Of a stretch of 53,737 nt of DNA, positions 12,170 to 21,879 are shown in pieces (within the stretch, counting starts at the first letter, position 1; each line of letters begins with the position of its first letter). The translations under genes and the position numbers were made by a program. This stretch comes from Diplocarpon mali (lineage: Eukaryota; Ascomycota; Leotiomycetes; Helotiales; Drepanopezizaceae), in the NCBI GenBank assembly GCA_024741835.1, contig JAENRP010000294.1, forward strand, positions 1-53,737, in the 5' to 3' direction. The notes under the pieces are model-generated. The model worked only from the letters and a program-made list of their open reading frames with translations. It made no database searches and had not been told where the DNA came from.

Positions 12170-13790
12170 AAACTCTACCCTTTTAATTCCACCTTAAGAT
12201 AAGCTTCTTAAAGCGCCAACTTACTAGAAGGAGCTTGCAAATCACCCTTTTAAAGAGCAATTTAAAGAGGGAGCCAGAACTAAGATTAGGAACTTAGAAG
12301 CGCGTAATTGCTAAAGAGTAATCAATAGAAGCGAGGCTATTATAAGGCCTATACTATTAAAGTAGGTCTTTAACTATAAGCTAAACTCCTCTAAGGAGAT
12401 TAGCCGCTTTAGGTCAAGAATAGTAGTAAAGGGAGATCTTTAGAAGGAAGCTTCTATTTTCTCTACCTATACTATAACGCTTATATTAAGATCTTTTAGG
12501 ATTATAATAGCAATCGCCGCTAAATTCGATATAAAGCTCTAATAGTTTAATATTATCAACGCCTTTATAAATACTAAGAGAGACCCTTAGAGCGCGCTAG
12601 TTGTTTGCTTCTTACTAGATAGTTAGAAGTAGAAAGATAAAGTAATAGAGCTCGATTGTGCCTTATATGGCCTTTGAGACTCCCTAGTGCTTTAGTATAG
12701 GGATTTCACTAGTACTCTAAAGTCTTTAAAGCTTACCCCTCTTAGTAAAGAGCCTTGCATATTTATTATAAAGGATAGGACTATATTTATAGCCTTTTAT
12801 ATTAACGATATATAAGTAATATATCACTCCTCCTATATAGAAAAAGCTTAAAAGACTATAAAAGGACTGCGCGAAGCATACGAATTAATAGCTATAGGAG
12901 ATATTAAGTAGTTCTTAAGGGTAAGAGTCTCTTAAGATAGGAAGTAGGATATAATTACTCTACTTTATAACGCTTATATTGAGAAGATAGCGAAGAGGTT
13001 TAGCCTTAATATAGGGCGTTTCCTTAGTACGCCGCTCCCTTACTTCGAACTTAAAAAGAACTACGAAATAGCTCCCTACTTAAGAATTAAGGAGTTCTAG
13101 GAAAAAGTAGGCTTTGCCTTATATATAGCTATTATACTATACCTAGATATAGCTTTTGCTATCGCCCAGCTATCTCATTTCTATATAAACCTAAGCTTTA
13201 AACACCTTAAAGCTATTAATTGGATAATTTGCTACCTTTTTAGTATACGCTTCCTAGGAATTACTTATAGTCGATTTAGTAAATCAAATAACCTAGTAGT
13301 ATCGTTAGATGCTTCCTTCGCAAATGATCCAAAGATAAGGCGCTCCTCTTATAGTTTTATTATATTCCTATTTAAAGGAGCAATCGTTTAAAAGGCCTTA
13401 AAGCAACCGATAGTTACTACTTCTACTATAGAGGCTAAGCTTCTAAGAGTAGCGCATATAGCGAAGGAGATAATGGCTTTAAAGAGGTTCTTTAAGGAAA
13501 TAGAGCTTAAGGTGGAAGCTCTATAGTCTATATTTTATAATAATCAATAGATAATACGGCTTATTATAAGAGACTCTTAAAGGATTTCTATAAAGCTCTA
13601 ATATATTAATATATATAATATATAGCTATAATAGGAGCACTAAAAAGGGAGCTTTTAAGTGGCCTATCTCACTACTAAGGATATGCATACTGATAGCCTT
13701 ATTCAAAACCTTCCTTAATAAAAGTTCGAGAGCTTTATTAAGCTTTTGAACCTCTAAGACGTAAGAGGTCTAGTCGAAAAGCTAGCATTT
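12170..13790 (+). pseudogene. pol: A1 pol, reverse transcriptase and RNase H
   Basis: RT blocks in order: SRFRSRIVVKGDL near 12405; LILRSFRIIIAIAAKFDIKL near 12480-12540; CALYGLxDSLVL near 12657; and the active-site block FIAFYINDIxVIYHSSYIE near 12787-12840, where the YVDD motif has decayed to YIND. RNase H is clear at 13390-13600: KQPIVTTSTIEAKLL followed by FYNNxxTIRLI, the KQ..V..STTEAE and DNQ motifs of Copia. The frame ends with DMHTDSLIQNLP near 13685, the usual C-terminal Copia block. It copies RNA to DNA and removes the RNA strand. Confidence 0.92.
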
Positions 13791-14960
13791 TAAATGCTCC
13801 ATAATCCTTTTATATCTCCTTTATAATAGTAAGTAAGAAGGAAGCGTAAGATAGGGTTCAATTTTCCTTATACTAATATATAAGGAGGCTTAAAACCAAC
13901 TCCCTTAGATAATCAGAACCTTTAGCAGCTTCGCAAATAATATAAGGGCGCGTCCCTATCGAGAAGCAATAGACTCCTTTAGTAGCACAACCTTAAGAGC
14001 AGCCTAGGGAATAATAATAGGAGTAGCCGCAAGAGCCTTAAAAGCCTTTGCAAGGCGGGCGGCGAGGCTAAGAGGTGCTATAATTGGCGGTAGGAGCTCC
14101 TGAGCCACTGGTTCTAAGAAGCTATTAGCTATAGTATAAGAAAGCTTATAATAATATACCCTTTGATAATACCACTTCCTCTATCTCTCTTCGGCGCGCC
14201 TTTTGAAGCTCCTCTCTTACCTTCCTCTTAATAGCAGTAAGGCCCTGAACTGCTTATTAATGGCAAACCACTTAAAGGGAGCTTGAGAACATACTGCGGC
14301 GTTATTATTATTCTCCTTTAATAAGAATACGTAATCTTCTTACGCCTTTAAGGCGCCGATAGGAAGCTCTTAGCACGCATAGCCTCCTTTTATATAACAA
14401 AAGCAGCGTACTCCTATTATACTATTAAAGTATACGCCAGCCGACTTCCTAGCTAAAAAGCTCCGAACGCACCTCTTATATAGTATATTTCTTATTAGCC
14501 CTTGCTTTGGTTTGCAGCAGGAGGAGGGAGCTATAGAGGGGACCGCCGGTATTTTAAGAACCACGGCCTAGGGGGTGGCGGGGAGGGGAGGAGGCGCGCT
14601 CCCTCTTAGGGGTATTACTATATTAAACCTCTTAGGCGCGTTATCACCTTCTTACTATCTGCCGCGCTAAGAAGCTCTAAGCTATATTTGAGTATGACAA
14701 CTTTGCTATAAGGCTATTAGCAGGAGTAAGGGAGCATAATTAGGAAGCGTATAATAGTAGCCCTAGTAGGGCGCTCCTTAGAGTTATTATTACTATTCTC
14801 CATTTTTAAAATGATTATTTGAAGAAGTATAAGGAAGGAAAGCTTTATAAGGGAAAAACGCGTACTTTTATAGGCGTGCTGCCTTTGTTGACTTTCCTTT
14901 ATTACCTAATTTAGCTTCTATTCTATAGAGGAAGCACTTAGAACGCGCTCCCTCTTTCAT
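13782..14960 (-). pseudogene. Antisense frame between pol and 3' LTR of A1, about 392 codons
   Basis: On the minus strand an ATG at 14958-14960 opens a frame that I followed to a TAG at 13782-13784 without a shift. All internal stops are TAA or TAG, as expected from RIP of glutamine or tryptophan codons. The start is MKEGARSKCFLYRIEAKLGN. A proline-rich stretch lies near 14590-14620. A cysteine-rich block follows at 14390-14480 (YKRCVRSFLARKSAGVYF, then IIGVRCFCYIKGGYAC). The C-terminal half has KWFAINKQFRALLLLRG and a long alanine/leucine helix region (LSLAARLAKAFKALAATP). The spacing of CxRC, CxxC-like and final C suggests a small zinc-binding domain; a relation to the fungal DUF3716 cysteine motif is possible but unproven. 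It overlaps only the last few pol codons. Confidence 0.6.
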
Positions 14961-15079
14961 TTATTACAGCTTTATTAAGCAATTTTCATTATTCTAAAAG
15001 CTAGGGAGTATAATAAAGGAGTCTTATATACTAGATCTAGCGCTAGTTATAGCTAAGCCTAGCTAGGAGCTGCTTCTTA

Positions 15080-15090
15080 CCTAGGGGGTG
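15080..15090 (+). other. Polypurine tract of A1
   Basis: cctagggggtg directly before the 3' LTR start at 15091, where plus-strand DNA synthesis would be primed. Confidence 0.6.
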
Positions 15091-15262
15091 TATTGCGCTA
15101 TAAGGAGCCTTAGGCGCTAAGGCATCTGAGGACTGGCTTATGTAATATACCCCTGAAGTGGCCACGGAGCACTTTTATAAAGGGAGCTCAGATATACAGT
15201 TAGAGTAGAATTTTACAAGCTTCTGCCACCACTGAGAATCCACCTCTAAATACAGCACGACA
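15091..15262 (+). repeat. 3' LTR of A1
   Basis: 172 bp, same length as the 5' LTR. It starts TATTGCGCTATAAGG (TG decayed to TA) and ends AGCACGACA. It is less decayed than the 5' copy at its right end. It is followed by the target duplication gcata (15263-15267). Confidence 0.93.
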
Positions 15263-15267
15263 GCATA

Positions 15268-15276
15268 CTTATAATA
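15268..15276 (-). repeat. Last nine bases of B 3' LTR
   Basis: cttataata corresponds to cctgcaaca at the end of the intact B LTR (26838-26846) after four RIP-type transitions. With 7844-8081 it restores exactly 247 bp, the length of the other LTR. Confidence 0.8.
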
Positions 15277-15454
15277 TACCCCTTTAGGAAGACCTTTAAA
15301 GGTACTCGCTAGTAATACATATGATATTATAACTTTTATTATAATCTATAGTTTCGTATGAAAAATCAACTTACAGATATGGGAAATAGAGTAGAGTTCG
15401 CTAGCGCGCTCTACTCTAGAGTAGGAAATCTACCTCTTAGTAAGTCAAAAATCA

Positions 15455-15477
15455 ACTCGCGGGCCTGGCCCAGGAGT
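15455..15477 (+). repeat. 23-bp palindrome in B 3' region
   Basis: Arms ACTCGCGGGCC and GGCCCAGGAGT around a central T. Member of the dispersed family described at 21147-21616. Confidence 0.9.
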
Positions 15478-15481
15478 AAAA

Positions 15482-15562
15482 AATCACCTCTTAATAGAAG
15501 TATAAAAAAAAAATCACCTTATAATAGAGGTGCAAAAAAAAATCACCCTTTAATTAAGGTGC
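15482..15562 (+). repeat. Three tandem 22-nt palindromic units separated by A-runs
   Basis: Units at 15482-15503, 15512-15533 and 15541-15562 share AATCACC at one end and RRGTGC or its decayed form at the other, so each is an inverted repeat (CACC..GGTG). Poly-A runs of 8-9 bases separate them. The same AATCACCCTTTAATT sequence occurs after the palindrome at 17465-17487. Confidence 0.8.
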
Positions 15563-17353
15563 AGAACCTTTATATTTAACAATTTGATAAAGGCGGCGTA
15601 GTTAGAGCTATTTAAGCTCTTGGTAAGGCCGTCGGTAGCGTTGTCTTTGGTATTTGTATACTAGAGGTCCAAATGGCCTTTTTAAAGCTCTTATCGAATA
15701 TAATAGAACTTGATATTAATATGCTTTATTCTCTAGTAGTATTCAGGGTTTTTAATAAGATAAAGGGCTCTTTAATTATCGCAGATCATCTCGACTTTAA
15801 TAGCATTATCGCTAGCGTAGCCTATTTCCTTAAGTACTTAGCGTATTTAAGAGGCCTCTTATGCGAATTTGCATATAGTAATATACTCTGCTTTTATAGA
15901 TGAGAGAGCGATAATAGTCTATCGCTTAGAAGAGGCGGTAATTATACTATTATTAAGGAAGAAGACGGCCTTAGAATAGGAGGCTTTAGTTCCTCTATCA
16001 CTTGCCTAGTTAGAATCGCAATAGCTATGCAATTTCTAAAGCTTTAGGTCAGTTCTTTTACTTCTAAAGGTAGTATAATAGAATCGCGTTCCTTGCAAGT
16101 ATTATAAAACTCATTTTAAAGCTACTATATATTATAGCGAAGGGTTAGTAAGGAATTTGCTAAGAATAGAGCAGTAGTATAGTATATCTTAATGTGTATA
16201 GTGCGCAAGGTACTATAAAGAACTATAGATCTCCTAGTATAGCTTCACTTCCTATAGAGTGGCTTAGCCTTCAAATTTGACTATATAAACTTTATAGTTA
16301 CTAGCAAAAGGCGTTAGTACGCTCTTGCAATTAGTTATATAAAAACGTTTAAGAACCTTATTAATGTAGGCATTTTAATAAAGTAAGATCGTCTTATTTT
16401 ATCGATCTCTAACTATATGTACTCTTAAGAAGTAGTTAGCCGGTTTGCTACCTATAATCTTAAAGAGGTTGCGAAGATCTTTCTTAAACTTATTATATAT
16501 ATCACCCTTCTTTGCTACTATAAGGAAGTCGTCGATATAAGTGATAATAAGAATCTAAGAGGTGCGGTTAATATATATACAATTGTTAGTATCGAGAGGT
16601 TGAAAATCGAGCTTTTATAGCTCGGACTGTAGCTTTTCTTACTATAGTCGTAGAGATTACTTTAAGCTATATAAGGCCTTAAGAAGCTTAAGACAGTAGT
16701 CTTAAGGTAAAAGAACGACCTTATCTTAAGTGTATTTAAGAGGTAACTTAATATAGATATTAGAGTTAGCTTTTAAATTAAGGAAAGCTATTTTAATATC
16801 GAACTGATCTAGCTTAAAGTCGTATAGCGCTGCGAGCGTAATCGCAATCTTTTAAACCGCAGATTTGCATACTTTAGTAAAAGTCTAATTATAATCTTGA
16901 CCTTATTATTATATATAGCCTTATATAACGAATCTGACCTTCTATTAGGAGATTTCCCTATTTTAGTCCCTTTTTGTTTTAAAGACGAGCCTTGATCTAA
17001 GTACTCTATTATCTTTAGAGAGTTTTAAGCGTTTTACTACTACTTATATATTCTTATAAGCGAGGGAATTGTATTTAAAGTTGATCGCAGATCGCTATTT
17101 GTTAGCGTTAGCGTAAGAAAGGGCTTGTTCGACTGTTTTCGGGTTATTTAGGTATGGAGAGTCGAGTAAGGCTATGTGAAAGGCGCTTAAATAGGCTTCC
17201 TTATTATTAGAGTTGTTAGCTTTGAATCTAAGAGCATAAGTTAAGCGTATAGCTCTCTTTTCGGAAGGCTGAGGGTAAGCCTTGTTCTTTAAACTAGGAG
17301 GTCTTCCTCTCTTTCTTGGAGTTGGAAGCTCAGCTTCTCTTAAATCAGAATTG

Positions 17354-17376
17354 ACTCGCGGTCCCGGCCTAGGAGT
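17354..17376 (+). repeat. 23-bp palindrome, B linker copy 1
   Basis: Read on the coding (minus) strand it encodes TPRPGPRV within DSTPRPGPRVNSD, in frame with the AT-hook segment. Confidence 0.92.
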
Positions 17377-17398
17377 GGAATCGTAAGAGTTAGAATTG

Positions 17399-17421
17399 AC
17401 TTGCGGTCCCGGCCTAGGAGT
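17399..17421 (+). repeat. 23-bp palindrome, B linker copy 2
   Basis: 45 nt (15 codons) from copy 1. On the minus strand it encodes TPRPGPQV after DF. Confidence 0.92.
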
Positions 17422-17464
17422 GAAATCATTATAAGAGTTAGTATTATCGTTATCTTAAGAAGTG

Positions 17465-17487
17465 ACTCGCGGGCCCGGCCTAGGAGT
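17465..17487 (+). repeat. 23-bp palindrome, B linker copy 3
   Basis: 66 nt (22 codons) from copy 2. On the minus strand it encodes TPRPGPRV in GDFTPRPGPRVTS. Confidence 0.92.
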
Positions 17488-17547
17488 GAAATCACCCTTT
17501 AATTGCGGCTTTATAATTAGGCCGTCTTTATCGAATCGAATGTAAGA

Positions 17548-17552
17548 AGATC
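17548..17552. other. Target-site duplication of C (left copy)
   Basis: agatc, repeated at 23738-23742 on the other side of C. Confidence 0.88.
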
Positions 17553-17747
17553 TATTGAGCTTAAGTGAGTCGGCGCAATAGGTAAAGGAGGCTTCTAGAG
17601 GTCGATGGTCGATATATTAGTAAGAGTTAAGGAAGGAAGGTTACCCCTTTCTTCCTTATAGCTATATATGTGTTAATATCCTACTAATTAAGTAGTAGGG
17701 TTATATAATAATATATTAGAGTGATAGCTATATTACTTATCTTAATA
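17553..17747 (-). repeat. 3' LTR of C
   Basis: 195 bp, same length as 23543-23737. It is more RIP-decayed than its partner (minus-strand start TATTAAGATAAG instead of TGTTAAGATGGG). Confidence 0.93.
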
Positions 17748-17885
17748 CTCCTACTTAAACCTTACTCCGATTGACCTATAGTTAGGAAAATAATAACTAT
17801 CCTTTTATATTAATCCAACTCTTAAGTATCTCTTTAAATCAAAACCAATTAATTAATAGTAACTTCTATTAAAATCACTAACCCT

Positions 17886-17908
17886 ACTCGTAAGGTAGGA
17901 TTAAGAGT
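17886..17908 (+). repeat. Palindrome in C 3' non-coding region
   Basis: Decayed copy: ACTCGTAAGG arm and ATTAAGAGT arm. Confidence 0.75.
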
Positions 17909-17950
17909 CAAATTTCCTAAAAGCGTTCCTTTATAAGACTATATAACTTA

Positions 17951-17973
17951 ACTCGCGGTCTAGGCCTAAGAGT
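17951..17973 (+). repeat. Palindrome in C 3' non-coding region
   Basis: ACTCGCGGTCTAG and GCCTAAGAGT arms. It lies 65 nt from the previous copy, not a multiple of three. Confidence 0.85.
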
Positions 17974-18012
17974 CGATTTAAAAACTTTTCCTCTATAAGA
18001 CTACGTAACCTA

Positions 18013-18035
18013 ACTCGCAGGGCAGGCCTAGGAGT
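18013..18035 (+). repeat. Palindrome in C 3' non-coding region
   Basis: ACTCGCAGGGC and AGGCCTAGGAGT arms, 62 nt from the previous copy. Confidence 0.85.
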
Positions 18036-18059
18036 TATCCTTAAGCCTACTAAGCCCCT

Positions 18060-19750
18060 ACTATCTTTTATAATCCTAGTATATCTTTAAACACTTTGAA
18101 CTTTGCAACTGTCTTTAATAGCTTTATAAATCCATCTACTACTATTCGATCGGTTAGGATATAGGTAATTAATAACTTATTCTTTATAATAAGGTTATAG
18201 ATAAAGTAGTAAATAATATTAATATATTTCGATCGCTTATATAAGTATAGATTCTTTATAAGTACAATCGCTTTTATATTATCTACTTAAAGATTAATAT
18301 AGTTCTTATCTTATCTAATATACTTAGCGAAACCTATATCTTTTAGAACTTAGGCGATTTATAATCTTTACTTGCAATTTAATAATATTAATATATATTC
18401 TACCTTAGTGCTTATAATAGCTACTGATTTCTACTTCCTACTTCCTTATAATATAGGTTTGCTATATAGTACTACTACGCTTTTAGATATACTTTTCTAA
18501 CCTTTTATATTTGCTTAATCGGAATCAGTATATACCTTAAGCTTTACGCTTATATATTTTGTTAGTCTATATCTTACCTTCTATATGATTATCGATTAAA
18601 GGTACCTTTTAAATCGCTTGACTGCATTCTTATATTAAATCGTTAGATCTTTTAAGTTCTAATTAAGTTGCTTAATAATAAAGGCGATATCTAATCTTAT
18701 ATATACTATAGTATATATAATCGCTTTAATATCTTATTAGTACTTCTTTAGATCTCCTCTTTACTTATTTTTATTAATAGGCTCTAACTTATTATACTTT
18801 CCTTCGATTAGAGTACGCTTTAGCTTAAAGTTAAGAGTATAAGCGAAGAGTCCTATTCGGTCTAGGATCTTCTTAATATACTGCTCTTAGTCTAACTAGA
18901 GTTCTTAAGTAGAGCGGTTCCTTATAACGTAAATGCTAAGGATCTTATAAATTCCCTTTAGATCTTTAGTATTAAAACGTTTCCGAATTATTATAAAGAA
19001 CTAATCTAATTAAGTGGTTGTTTTCGCAGCTATAGCAATATCGTCGATATATAGTAGCAACTTAATTCTACGCTTAGCATAGGTAAATAGATAAGGGTTA
19101 GCTAGGCTTTAAACGAATCCTATTTCTATTAAAGTAGAACTATATAAGAGGTTCTAATTATAGGCTGATTATTTAAGCCTATAGATACTATAGAGTATAT
19201 AGAAAGAGTGGCTAGCGTATATAGGAATACTATTAGATTAAGAGAGAAAAATCCATTCCTTTATAATCGCTTTAGTAAATGCATTTTTAATATTATACTA
19301 TTTGCATTTAAGGTCCTTAGCAGCTATTATCACTATAAATATGCAAAGGGTATCTATATGAACTATTAGCGTAAATATATCGAAGTAGTCTTTTCCATAC
19401 TATTAGGAGAAGCCCTTAGCTATAAACCTTGCCTTATAACGCTCTAGGGTTCCATCTGCATATATCTTAATTATAAAGACCTACTTTATTAAAACTAGGT
19501 TTACGTCCTTTGGCGTCGGTTCCTCTATTTATATACTATTTATAATAAGAGAACTTATCTCCTCTTAAATTGCCTTATTCTATACTACTCTATTCTCTAG
19601 ATCGTTAATAGCTTTATTATATATCTTTAAAAGAGAGATTTTCATTATCCCCTTAATAGCTAGGAACGCATTATCTTTATTAAAGCTCTATTAAAGTTCA
19701 AGCTTATAGATCCTATACGCTATTATAGCCTAGATACGCTTAGACTTGCG
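18060..19750 (-). pseudogene. pol: C pol, reverse transcriptase and RNase H
   Basis: Minus strand. RT active site LLYIDDIAIAAKT near 19010-19050, followed by the QYIKKILDRIGL block. RNase H near 18200-18520 includes DSDxANIKGxKSISK (Copia DSDWAGxxxxRKSTSG). It ends with VDNIKAIVLIKNLYLYKRSK and a YINIIYYFI block (DNQxAIxLxxNP..HxRTKHIDIRYHFI). Stops are RIP-type only. It is continuous upstream with the integrase. Confidence 0.9.
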
Positions 19751-21140
19751 TTTGTCTAAGGTATCTTTTAATTCTAAGTCTCTATTCCTCTTTAAAGGCG
19801 TAGGTTCGGCTATAGGTTCTATAGGCTTATTATCTAAGGAACTGCTTTCTAATAGTAAAGGCTTATTATTACTTATACCTATTTTAAGAATATCCTTTAC
19901 TATAGGTACTTTAATTAAAGGGATGATAATATTAAAGTTATTTTATACTTTAAGTAGTTTGCAGACGATAGGAATAGTCTATTCGGCCTTTAGGCGACTA
20001 GCAGGTCGTCAATTAGTAGGTACGCTTAATATGCTTAAGCTAAAAGAGAGGAGTTATTAGTTCGACTTAATAGTATTACTATCGAGTAGTATACCTTGCG
20101 AATCTCTAAGTATATAGAGCTTTAAGGATAGCTCTCCCCTATTTCGAGATTTATTAAACTTAACTATTAAAGATATAATTACTCGCCTTAGATCTAGCGT
20201 ATATACTATCTATTGCTTTATTATTTGTTTAATATACTTAATAAATATATACTCTCTACTTTAGTCTATTAGCTTCTTACTCTTTATATCCGTAGGCTAG
20301 GACTTTGGGCTAATATAAGAGTAGCAGACGCTTTTAAAGATGCAGATATAATCTAGGCTTAGTTTCTATTTAAAATATGCCTTATATAGCAATATTCAAG
20401 TGCTATTAACTATTGGTCTATTACCTATTCTATTTCGCAAGTATATATTTGCTTTAACTATAAGGTCTTAGAATTCTAATAGTAGGTTAGCATCTTATAA
20501 TAGAGTATAATAGTCAGTCTCTACTTACTAAATGCTTTGCTTAACAATACTATTCTAATAGGAACCTTTGTATATTATAATTAGTTTATAATAAACTCTT
20601 TATTTTACCTATTTGTTAAGCTTTACCTTAATCTCTAATACGTTATTAGACCTAATAGCTATTAGCTTTAATTAGGTTTAGCGTTCCTCTATCACTTTTT
20701 AAGTTTCTAGCTTTTCTATAAGCTTAGATTTAGTCTTAGTGCAAATAGTCTATATTTATTAAGTGGAATTATCTACTATTTAAGAAAACCAATTATTTCC
20801 TTTAATTAAGGTTATAAATAGTCTAGTAGTATCGATAGATATTAGCGCTAGTATCGAATCTTTTTATAAATTAAGCTTAATTTGCATTTGATTTCGAAGT
20901 TTTATTAGCTTGCAAATTCGGCATATTAAGCGATCCTTTAGTACTTAAATCTTCCGTTTTAGAATTAAGACCTTATATAGGCCCTTCAATTTCTTTAGCC
21001 TTAGATATGCGAATCTTCTATATATTAGCTAATACCTTAATAGGCTTTTAGCTTTTAATAGCTTTAATAGCCTATTATTAGTTAATACTTTATTATTAGC
21101 GGCTAAAAAGGACTAGTAATAGCAATTTAAGGTTTTGCCA
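19750..21140 (-). pseudogene. pol: C pol, integrase region
   Basis: Minus strand between the palindrome array and RT. Just after the array the frame reads ENGKTLNCYYxSFLAANNKV, the GAG-pre-integrase segment. Near 20880-20970 the zinc-binding CRICKLIKLRNQ segment begins the integrase (CxxCxxAKxxR). The core continues to about 20000 but is heavily decayed. Plus-strand frames here, for example 19746-20060, are shadows. Confidence 0.7.
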
Positions 21141-21146
21141 TTTTCC

Positions 21147-21616
21147 AATTATAAGCCTAGCTTAAGAGTCGTTTTTAATAAAACCGCAAGATCTACTTAT
21201 AGTCTTAGCTTAAGAGTCGATTTCCTAGAAATAGCAAGATCCACTCGCGGTCCTAGCTTAAGAGTCGTCTTTAACGATTTTGCGAATTTCACTCGCAGTC
21301 TTAGCTTAAGAGTTATTTCTACAAATTTCACTTATAATCCTAGCTTAAGAGTTATTATTAGCAAATCTATAGAATCCACTTATAGTCTTAGCTTAAGAGT
21401 TATTTCTATTAAATTTACTTATAATCCTAGCTTAAGAGTTATCTTTAAAAATACCTTATAATTTACTTATAGTCTTAGCTTAAGAGTCATTTTTGCGAAT
21501 TTCACTTGCGATCCTAGCTTAAGAGTCTATCTATTTTCCTTATCCTTACTTAATTATATTAAGGTAAAGAGTGCACTTTCCTTAAAGGAATCTATTTATA
21601 AGTCTAGCCTAAGAGT
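21147..21616 (-). repeat. Array of ten 23-bp palindromes in C (CRISPR-like spacing, coding)
   Basis: Copies start at 21147, 21195, 21243, 21291, 21330, 21378, 21417, 21465, 21504 and 21594. Spacing is 48, 48, 48, 39, 48, 39, 48, 39 and 90 nt, all multiples of three. Copies 4-9 form an 87-nt higher-order unit (48+39). On the coding strand each palindrome encodes TLKLGPRV or a decayed form. Eight-residue spacers (DLAISRKS, DLAVLLKT) or five-residue ones (EIRKN-like) follow. The last copy leads directly into the pre-integrase frame (ENGKTLNC). The 16-nt spacers resemble each other, pointing to tandem duplication rather than capture of foreign spacers. Confidence 0.93.
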
Positions 21617-21879
21617 TAATTTCTATAATATTACCTTTAAGATAATATAAAGTCTATCTTTGATTTTAACCTTAAAGATCACTTTATAGTTATTATTTAT
21701 AAATTATATAAATTGATTATTAAAAACTCTTATATAATTTAACTTTATATAAATCTTATAATTAGATAAGAGATTAATACCTAAGCTAGGTATAAGGAGA
21801 ACATTTTATAAAAGGAAAGAAACGCTAGCGATATTTATCTCTATTATACCTATTAAGTCTATATATAACCTTCTACTAC

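Larger units (their letters stand above)
8082..15262 (+). mobile_element. Copia element A1, complete (plus strand)
   Basis: A 7.18-kb LTR retrotransposon with two 172-bp LTRs (8082-8253 and 15091-15262) and a perfect 5-bp target duplication gcata (8077-8081 and 15263-15267). Internal order is gag, protease, integrase, RT, RNase H, which is the Copia order. A 1.3-kb 3' region follows, carrying an antisense frame. It is inserted inside the 3' LTR of B. A2 at 27606 is a second, truncated copy. Confidence 0.95.
15277..15600 (-). other. 3' non-coding region of B
   Basis: Lies between B's RNase H end and its 3' LTR. It holds one 23-bp palindrome (15455-15477) and a short tandem repeat (15482-15562). 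The plus-strand frame at 15358-15579 only reads through these repeats and is not considered a gene. Confidence 0.6.
15600..17547 (-). pseudogene. pol: B pol, integrase C-terminus, RT and RNase H
   Basis: Minus-strand frame. It starts at the C insertion point with a linker holding three palindrome-encoded repeats (17354-17487), then an AT-hook-like PRKRGRPPSLKNK near 17290-17330. RT includes ITYIDDFLIVAKKGDIYNKF near 16490-16550, where the YIDD catalytic aspartates survive. RNase H near 15700-15960 reads KRxTIIALSSIKAEYIT, then IGYASDNAIKVEMICDN and INIKFYYIR, the Copia STEAE and DNQ/KHIDIKYHFIR motifs. The final block is DNATDGLTKSL. The plus-strand 76-codon frame at 15673-15903 is a shadow. 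Confidence 0.92.

Noticed and set aside
19746..20060. 104-codon plus-strand frame
   Set aside because: Shadow on the opposite strand of C integrase; low-complexity composition.
21147..21616. CRISPR array
   Set aside because: Regular palindromes and spacers imitate one, but spacers resemble each other, spacing is in codons, and the array lies within a eukaryotic Copia frame with no cas genes.
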